This document shows, piece after piece, positions 1 to 9,000 of a stretch of DNA of 10,141 nucleotides; within the stretch, counting starts at the first letter, position 1, and each line of letters opens with the position of its first letter. This DNA is from Phoronis pallida. Lineage: Eukaryota > Phoronida > Phoronidae. Both the position numbers and the translations under genes were made by a program. The stretch covers positions 1 through 10,141 of the forward strand of contig JAOXYC010251122.1 in assembly GCA_028565715.1 (NCBI GenBank), in the 5' to 3' direction. The notes beneath the pieces were generated by a model. The model was not told the origin of the DNA. It saw only the letters and a program-made list of their open reading frames with translations, and made no database searches.

Positions 1-61
1 ACTTGGTCGGTGAGAGGGGATGTGACTTCTGGTTTCTCAGTCTTGACAGCAGGGGGCACCT
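1..61 (-). CDS. Exon I (partial): probable start of a third Ig domain
   Basis: The exon starts in phase 1 after ATATTCAG and runs off the window edge. It encodes EVPPAVKTEKPEVTSPLTDQ, beginning at split residue 631. A Pro/Lys/Glu linker leads into P-x-V-x-x-P-L-T-D, which resembles the A-strand start of the Ig domain in exon H (T-F-T-T-L-L-T-D). The downstream part, which would show the Cys and Trp, is outside the window, so the domain call is inferred from phase, position and this short similarity. Confidence 0.65.
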
Positions 62-3000
62 CTGAATATCAATAAAAAGGTACGATAACATTTTGGAATA
101 GCTGTTAATCATGGAAAACATATTCACTACAAGTAAACTGTCTCATAAATAAAATGCGCCATAAAAAGTGAAGAACTAATGAAACAGTTGATGTATTTTT
201 TATTGTGCAAGAAGCAACTAGTTATTAATTAATCTAATTTTGAGAGTCTGTATTATCATTGTATTCATTAGTAAAAAATAATGTCAAAAACTTTTTAAAA
301 ACTGTTTCTTTTTCAATTTTGTGCAGCAGAATGAATTACTGTCAGTGTTCATAAAGCATTACGTAATGATCTGTTTATTCTACCTGTGACAGTTAACACA
401 CATGAAGATTTAGCGTCGCCCGCCTCATTTGTTGCAACGCACGAATATTTCCCACAATCCTCCACAAAAACCTCATCAATGACTAGACTAGCTTTATTGC
501 CATCATATTCCTGCTGATAATCAGCAGACTTTTTCAACAGTTTTTTGCCCTTATACCACTTTATGATTGGCTCGGGTTGACCTGTGACCTCTGTGGTAAA
601 AGTGATCGCAGTGCCATCTTGTGTCTGCATGTCTGTTAGAAGTGTTGTGAATGTGGGTGCAGTGAGATTAGGGTTGTCTAGAACATAAAACTAAAACTGA
701 AGTGACTGGAATTACACAAAATTAAGAAATTTAAAAACTGTACCACTTAATAGTTAGTGCTTTCATTGGTTCTAAAAAACATGACATATTTCAAATAGTC
801 TCTTCCCCAAACTGCAGTTTTTTTGTCTTCGAGAGTATTTGGGTTGGATGGATGACAAAACAGGGTTTGGTCCTGTTGGCGTGATTGAGCCAGCTGATTG
901 GATGTTTTCAAATGCATAAATTTCGAAATTTTCTACAATAGTCATAGTTTTTGTTTGAAACTCTATCATGAGAACACATATCTCTTGTGAATTTCAGCTG
1001 AGATAGTACTGGACCAAGCCCAATAAACGCAGCCGACGACCCCCTGCGTTTGGGTTTGGGAACGAGGCTATATTTCAAAGGCTCTTGGCTAATGCATATG
1101 CCGAAAAAATCATCATTTGGAAGATCTTAAAACCCACAGAAAAATTGGTGAAACTAAGTACTATTTCATTCAATATCTGTTGTGGCTTTTAATAATATTA
1201 CCAAAAGTTACTTACCCTGAACTGTGAGATTAGCAGACGTCTCCAACGTATTATCACCTGACTTGATCACACATTTATAACAACCCGCATCATCTGGGAA
1301 CACTTCGCAGATGACCAGCTTAGCAACACTGCCATCAAAACTTTGAACAAAATCCTTGCTTGGTTTCAAAACCATGTTATTGCGGGACCACACGACGGTA
1401 GAATCTGCGTTGACAGCAACAACACTACAATCCAAGACCGCAGTGTCTCCGTCATAGACTGATTTGTCTGTTAAACCAGAAGTTATCTTTGGACTTGCCC
1501 GCTCTAAAAATACAACAACAAAATTACACAATGTGTTGGGCATATTATATCTAACAATAAACAGCTAAAACAGTAACAAAGTTGTTGACAAATAAATATT
1601 AATCTGGTCAGACAACCATTCATATATGGTCACACTACTTTAGCATCCTAATTTTTTAACTGAAAAGTAGTTTTTCAGAAAAAATTATATTCCTCTAAAT
1701 TAGACTTATATGGTTGATTGCCTTGAAAAAATGTTTATTTTTTCATAATCAATCTAAACAATGAATTTATAATTCTTTATTTTAAATTTGGTTAGAATTA
1801 AATTGACAACAATACAAATCACACAAACATGCTTGAAATCCCTTTTCATAAGCAAGATAAGTAAAGCCAACCTTTAGTGGGCGAATCAAACACATTGTCG
1901 GCTGTATTCTCTGGGTCATCTCCAGATCCGTAGCCACTAGTTAAGGTCGTTCTCCTCCCTCTACTATCCCGAGCGTCCGAGGATTGGTCAGTATCTTTAC
2001 TCAGATCAAGCTCCTTCCCTTCATCAATAGACTTCAACGCAGAATCTGACGGCTTCTCACACGTGAGCGACATCTCAACAGAATCTTGACTTTTCTCCCC
2101 TGTCGAGACAGATGAAGATGCTGTCTCGATTAGAATATCAGTTTCCGCATATTCTGACCCACTCACAGTACGCACCATTTTCTTCATCGTCATGTCCGTC
2201 TCCCGGTACATCGAGCCGCGTGAACTTTTCTTGGTTTTTGTGACAACATCGTCTTGTTCGATAAATTTAGTGCCCCCTGGTGACATGGTTTCTTTTGTGT
2301 ATGTGGTCTTTTTTTCGTAGAGGTCTGAGTGACTTGTGGTACGCGAATGCTTTGACCTCATCTTGACTGAGCAAACTGTGTCATCTATAAAGAATAATCA
2401 AGTTTAGATGTGACAAAATACAATTCATATCGATTCAGGACTAAGATCCAAGTGTTTATTGCTGGCAGAAAATGATGCAAATACAACGGGATGACCACTT
2501 TTTATTTATATTGCTCATTAACACTTAGTTGCTAATCAGATCATCTTTTGATTTTTACGGCTCAAAATCCTCAACGGATAATATAGTTGTCTGACAGATG
2601 CTTTCGCAAAATTTTCTTTTGTCTGGAATGAATATCCTGTATATTACTGATTCCCTTTCAAAATTACCAACCTAACTTCTGTGTGTTTTCCAGTACAAAG
2701 GTTCCATCATCTTCTGTTCTGACAACAACATCAAGTGTTTCTGGCCGTTTACTCGGCGTCTCCACAGACTGTGTATCATCAGTTTGTGCTGGTTCTATGG
2801 CGTCACCATTTGCAGTATCTGTGGTCACTGTGGTAGGTTCCTTGCTCTTGTTGTTCAAGGTTTCTCTTGAGTTGGGCTTCATTTTGCCTTCTGTAAACAT
2901 CAAACGATAGGATGGTTATAATTTTAAAGGAGGCAGTAGTTATAGTCAAATATGAACAAATATGTTATTTAATCTTTCAATCCTTACAAATCGATTGCTG

Positions 3001-6000
3001 CTTTTCCAAAAAAAACATCAGAAGTAATCAGTCACAATGAGCAGATTCGTCATTCAAAGACATGAAACTGCCTTGGAAATGTCAACAGACAACTTACCAA
3101 AAATTCAAAGAAATCAAAAGCTCAGTCCCAGACGTTACCGAATGTTTCAAAATCACCGCAAATCCCTAAACTACGCAAATACATGTTGCATAAGCCCAAA
3201 GCCACACTGCTATCTACAGAAGGCATAAAGTTTTGAGCTCTTTTATCCCGGGTAATAAATCTGTGGTTATCAGTCATAAATAAACATTTCTAGTAGCTAT
3301 AACATTTTGATTCCTATCTGAAACTTGTTAAAGCATTCAGACAGTTTGATAGGAAATGTGAGGTCCCAGTCCTTAACACCCGAGGCGAAAACTTTTTAAT
3401 GAAAGATATCAGCTGGCACTAACACGAAAATGTTGATAATAGATATCAGATAACTTTTTCTTATTCATCGAGCATTCTTGTTTGTTTAACAGGTAGTGCT
3501 TTTACAAAGAGAATGATAACATTTAATGTTTGTCTGGATGAATGGGTGTTATCATTGTCTGCTACAAGAATGGAGGAATTGATTGAGCTCTGGGTTTTAC
3601 TGGGTTGCCTCTGCTAATCTCTATTTTTGGCTATATTCAACGAAAAACAAACGGAAAATGTGAATAAAAGGCTTAGTTTTTTCAATTATATTTTATCATA
3701 ATTTTCTCCTTATAGCATGAAGATAAAATGCAAAAAAAACAGAACATTTAGCAAAACCTAATCTTTATATCTTTTTAATAGCCCGAACTATTTCGCAGTT
3801 GGCAATAGATTTCATACTTGGCCTTATAAAACCCTATTCAAGTTATTCATGTTGTCATAAAATTCACATTTAAAACAGGTCCAAGATTTACAGTCATTTA
3901 AATATCCCACACAAAACCTTGGATTCATTTATGTATCATTGGCTCAATCTTTTATGTCATTGGTCTATTTAATAGCGTTTGATAGCACTTGATAGATCTT
4001 AAGTTATGAGTATTTAGAGAGGACATAGTGTTTTATGACTTTATTAGCCTGAAGTTTAAATATCAGTTTTCAATAAAATCTAGAGGAAACAAAGGGGAGA
4101 ATCCAACCCTCTTTTTATTGTTAAAGCATACATGGCTCATTAGCACAATCAACTTTTGAATCAGCTCTAGTTGTTTCTTGTTATGAATTGAATCTGTGCC
4201 TCCGTCTGAACAATAATACTTTTGCTACATTCAGAAACATATATCTGACGCCAAATTGAACTCAATGCAATATCTGTACTGACATACGAGATATTAGAAA
4301 TCTGCTATATTACTTATATTGAAACTCTACTTGCAATAAGGTTTGATACAAGAAGGGGTCAGTGTGAGAAAAAGAATTTGGACCAAACATTGTAATTCAA
4401 AAGTTGATAATTTCTCATTGCTTAGAAGTGATGTGTGCCTTTAGATCATTCAACTTGAGTCTTAAAAACTTGGTCGGGTGTTTTGAATATATGCACAAGA
4501 AGTATTGTCAAACCTCTGATCTGTGCCCGTAATTCTCTCATATGAGTTCTGATCTCTCTCCTCTTGTCTAGATCTTTAGTCTCTTCCAGCTGAAATCAAA
4601 AGTCCAGTTTGTTTTTCAAATATGAAAGCCTTAAAACATATTTTCAATGTATCCTTTTAATAACCTCTGATGTATAAAGCTTGTACTGGACTTTCTATTG
4701 CCACCTAGTACGGACAAGGGGAATAAAATAAATTTAAGATCATTATCCTAATCAAATTGTGACATGAAATCATTTTTAAATTATTTGTTCAATATAAAAG
4801 TATTTATTACTACCGTACACACCCTGGCATAAGCCCATGGGCTTGTAGATTGGGAATGCCCAAAAAATTAGGGTGGGCTTATACCGGGTTGTGTATGGTA
4901 TATATCTGAATGTTGTTTTCCAAAAAACTTATTACAAAAAACTGTTTAATGATTAATGCATGTTAGTACATAAGACAATTTTGATATCATGTAAACTTGT
5001 AGGTTATTGAAAGTTAAAATTTAAGCAAGTTAAAAAATCAGTGAACCCTGCAGTATTTTCATACAATTTTAATGCCTGCAACAAAATTAAGAATAGCAGG
5101 CAGACAAAAAGTTATAATTCTTTGAACATGCAACAATTACAAAGTAAAATATGCAATTTTCGCAAGCCTTCAGCAAATTAGCATAAAACTACGCAAAACG
5201 CTCTAAATAATATTAGCCATTACATGCAATTGTAGCGTCAAAGGCATGGGGATAAGTCATGTAATAAATAAATACACCTTTTTAACCATATTACCAAGGG
5301 TAGCTGAAAATTCTCAGAGCTTGAAACCAACTTCCAAAGGATTCTATTTCTAATAATTAAAGAATCAATGCATACATTTCTAATAAATGTCATTGGATAA
5401 CTATTGTTTTTTAACCAAGATCTCTTCTAAAAGCTACCAAAAGAACCCCAAGAATTATATTCTGTTGTCCAATCACCAAACAGCAGCTTCAAAGAATCCA
5501 AGAATGTGGAAAATCCCCATGCCTTCTACTAAAGGCATACAATCGAGACATAGCAATATGAATTTACCTTTAACTTTTTAAACAGAAAGTTATGTGCGGT
5601 CAGCCATTGCAGTCTTGAAAATTATTTTAGAATGACCTTCAACGAATTTATTCAAAATTTTCTAATTTCATATTGCTAAGTATCGACTATGCCTTTAACT
5701 TTAATTATAGCAAATTATAACAATGATTTATGCAAACATTAATTGTGTGCATGATTACCTTCAACCTTAAACTCTCCAGTCGTTGTGGCTAGATGGTGAA
5801 AAATGTGATTATATAACTAACAGTCATTCAGTGAACAAAAACATTCAAACAATTATACAGTTGCAATATCAAAGAGTGTCATTCTCATAACAATTAACCG
5901 ATATTTTTCATCCAAGAGTGATTTGACATTATTTCCATTAATTTTGCAAATTGAAAAAAAGATTGCCATAGTTCTTTAAAGATACTGTCTCCTCGTTGGT

Positions 6001-9000
6001 GAGGATGTGACATCAAAATTCAAATCAACTAGAAATTTTGTGTACTAGTCCTTTGATGAACATAACTAACTTGCATCTCGGTAAAAAAATTCAAAAAAAC
6101 ATGTAAAGGGCTTTTGGGGGCTTTTTGTATCCAAATCTAACCCTGTCTTAAAACAGAGTTAGACGTTTTAGGATAAAAAGCTCTCAAATCACCCCTTACA
6201 GATTTTTCGATTTTTTTTACTCAGATGCAGGTTAATCATATTTGTTAAAGGTCTCATACACAAAATTTCTAGTTGATTTGAATTTTGACCCCAGATCTCC
6301 ACCAACGAGGAGACAGTATCTAAGAAAATTGTTAACTGCAAAATCGCGATATGAAGGTTTTAGAGCAATGCTGATTCGCAAATAATAATCATTTTTTGTC
6401 TCTTTTGTGGTTCAAAACAAACATTAGAAATAATGACAAATATCAGATGTTTAAAAGACTCTCAAATGTTTATCACGGCAGTAAAACAGCATCCAAGTAC
6501 TTTGTAATAACTTTTTCCATGCAAAGTGAAATATTCTACTAACAAATTTAATAATACAAATAATTATTTAACTTAAACATACCAGTTTTTCCATGAAGGA
6601 CATATCATCTGAACTATTCAATATGTCATTCTCTTCAGCTACTTTTTCTTCCGTTGACGATGGAACATCAGATTTTTCCTCCACGACTTTTTTCTCTTCT
6701 GCCTCTTCTTTACTCCTATTGGACAACCGAGGACTCTGATAGGTGGAGCTAGTACTGGCCTCAGATTCACGCGCGGCTTCTATATTGTGAGAATTATGTC
6801 ATTAATAAAAAACCTAATTTATGAAAACCTGCTAAATTGGAAAAATCTGAATGACACGACACGTTTTAATGTATGATCTAATAAATACAATTTTTAGTAG
6901 TCAGACACTGGCAGCACTGAGATGTATGACTACCAAGCCCAGGATATATGAAACCGTACTCTTTTGATAATAAAAGTCATGTTGGGGACTGATTTTAATG
7001 CATTTATCTGAAGAGAAATTTTATCTTCCGGGGAAACTTGCAGATGCTTGATTACATTTTTTGTCAAGGAGCAAACATGTATTAACAACAGCACTGGAGA
7101 TTTTAATATTGCCTGACCAAATTAATAAATATTTTTGGAGATTAATGAAAATTTTATTGATTCTAAATTCATGCCAAAACACTGATACAGGTGCAAAGTT
7201 TTAATGTTCAAATCCATGTTAATTTGGTCAAAAAAGGGAACATTTATTTTAGCAGAAAATATATTTTTTTCCTTTCAATGGTCTACCTTCTTTTTCTTTT
7301 CTCAGTTCTCTCATAGCTGCTCTCATCTTTTTCTTCTCAAAATAATCATCCGATTCTTGCAACTGAAAGTTAAGAAATCAAGTTGTAATGGCTATAAGAG
7401 AAATTTCAAACAGTAGCCACAAGAATATGATAAAGCATAATAAATAAATGACAACAGCCATCCTACAAGGCTTACAAAAGTCAAGAAACAAATTATTGTG
7501 GTGGTGTTTGATACACGTTGACATTTTAAATTCTGATACTTGCACTGAGTTTTATTTCAGTTCAGTCGAATCTTATCAAGTGAACATCCTCAGCAACCTG
7601 ACACTTGTTTTTATTAAGAAGTTCAAAGGGAGGATTTTATTATTGCTAAATTGACCATTTCGTCATGCTTAACTTGTTCCATGATTCAACAGTGTATGGT
7701 CAATAACTCACTGAAATGTCACAAATATTCTTTTTCCATTTAACCAGGAAAATAAATCAAGTCACTATTAGTCATTATTTATTGTTTGGTGGTATTTTGC
7801 TCAATTCAGTGGAGGAAAACCTTAAAGATACTGTCTCCTCGTTGGTGAGAATCTGGCATCAAAATTTATATCAACTAGAAATGTTGTGTATGAGTCCTTT
7901 GATGAACATATCTAACTTGCATCTTGGTAAAAAAAATCTGTAAAGCGGCTTTTTGGAGCTTTTTGTATCCAAATCTAACTCTGTCTGCAGACAGAGTTAG
8001 ACTTTTTTGGGATAAAAAGCTCTCAAATCACCCCTTACAGATTTTTTTGAATTTTTTTACTCAGATACAGGTTAATTATATTCATCAAAGGACTCATACA
8101 CAAAATTTAAAGTTGATTTGAATTTTGACCCCAGATCCTAACCAACGAGGAGACAGTATCTTAAATATCCATGGTGAAAAAGATGTTTTTAAACATTTTT
8201 CACCATAATTTCAACCTTCTCATTTCTAGTTCTAATGCATTTGCCTTGGAAAGTCTTATCTACCACGGATTAGTATTAATGCATTAGCTTTGCAAAACAG
8301 TATTTATCTCAAAAATGATTGCACAAGCTTTGCAAAATAATATTTATCTCAAATATGATAGGACCACAATGTACGTCATGCTATGTGGTGGTAAAGGCAC
8401 TTGTCCGAAAGGTCAAGATTTTCAGTTCAACAATGCACAAAACCTATAACACATGGTGATGATTATGATAAAAAACCATGTTAACAGATATTTTTAGCAC
8501 AACTCAAGCACTGTTTAGTTAGCTGGGCTAACCTTTTTGCCATGTGCAAAATTGACCAGATTAGGAGATAAATTGACATAATCATTTGGAATAAATATTT
8601 ACAAGAAGGCAATGTTTATTAGCTATATGAATAAAGATAAGGGTCTGAGGTGCATGTCTTTGGAAGATTAAAACAAAACAAATCCAGTTAAAGATATTAA
8701 CATCTGAGGCTGGTTTTGTCCACTTAAATAATAGTTTTGTCCATTTCGTTTGTGTGCAAGATATCTTAAAGAGGCATGACTCAGATCATTAAAAAAATCA
8801 CGCCTTTCTGTTTATTTGCTTTTTCCTGTACAGATCATAAGTTGGTCACTGATAAGTGGGTTTTGAAATATATACTTGAAATTCGGTACAAGTGTTTTAA
8901 CACTTTTTATAGGGTTTTAAGTGTGTAAAGGAGCTGCACCGCCCACAACATTAAGTAACCATGGCAACCAGGTGAGGTAGTGACACCTTTAGTTTAAGTA

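Larger units (their letters stand above)
4590..6582 (-). other. Intron 3 (1993 bp), splitting smoothelin domain 2
   Basis: A phase 0 intron with donor GTATGT and acceptor TTTGATTTCAG. It interrupts the second smoothelin domain at the same point where intron 1 interrupts the first. It contains MITE copy 1 (5981-6320) and the 90 bp hairpin element (4811-4900). The remainder is AT-rich with no supported exon. An open plus-strand stretch at 5387-5581 has no recognisable domain. Confidence 0.8.

Noticed and set aside
772-969. Minus-strand open frame of 65 residues between the Ig exons
   Set aside because: Exons G and H join in phase without it. It shows no Ig or other domain and has no acceptor/donor pair in phase 1.
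2683-2910. Plus-strand open frame of 75 residues
   Set aside because: It is the antisense shadow of exon E. The minus strand has correct splice sites and phase, while the plus-strand peptide is a Ser/Val-rich artefact.
3037-3228. Plus-strand open frame of 63 residues in intron 4
   Set aside because: No domain is recognised, no splice signals or promoter fit, and this length is expected by chance in introns of this size.
3490-3600. Possible extra minus-strand exon in intron 4 (open, Ser/Asn-rich)
   Set aside because: The acceptor has no pyrimidine tract, no good donor is in phase, and exons D and E already join in frame.
5387-5581. Plus-strand open frame of 64 residues in intron 3
   Set aside because: Low-information peptide, no domain, no splice or promoter context.
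7204-8121. Several plus-strand open frames (7204-7416, 7448-7654, 7716-7943, 7924-8121)
   Set aside because: They overlap exon B in antisense, run through intron, or lie in the MITE arms. None has a recognised domain or any transposase motif.
8766-8999. Possible third transposon with ends ttaaagaggcatgactc and gtgacacctttagtttaa
   Set aside because: The supposed inverted ends share only a few bases beyond TTTAA/AAAG, with no foldback between them and no target duplication.
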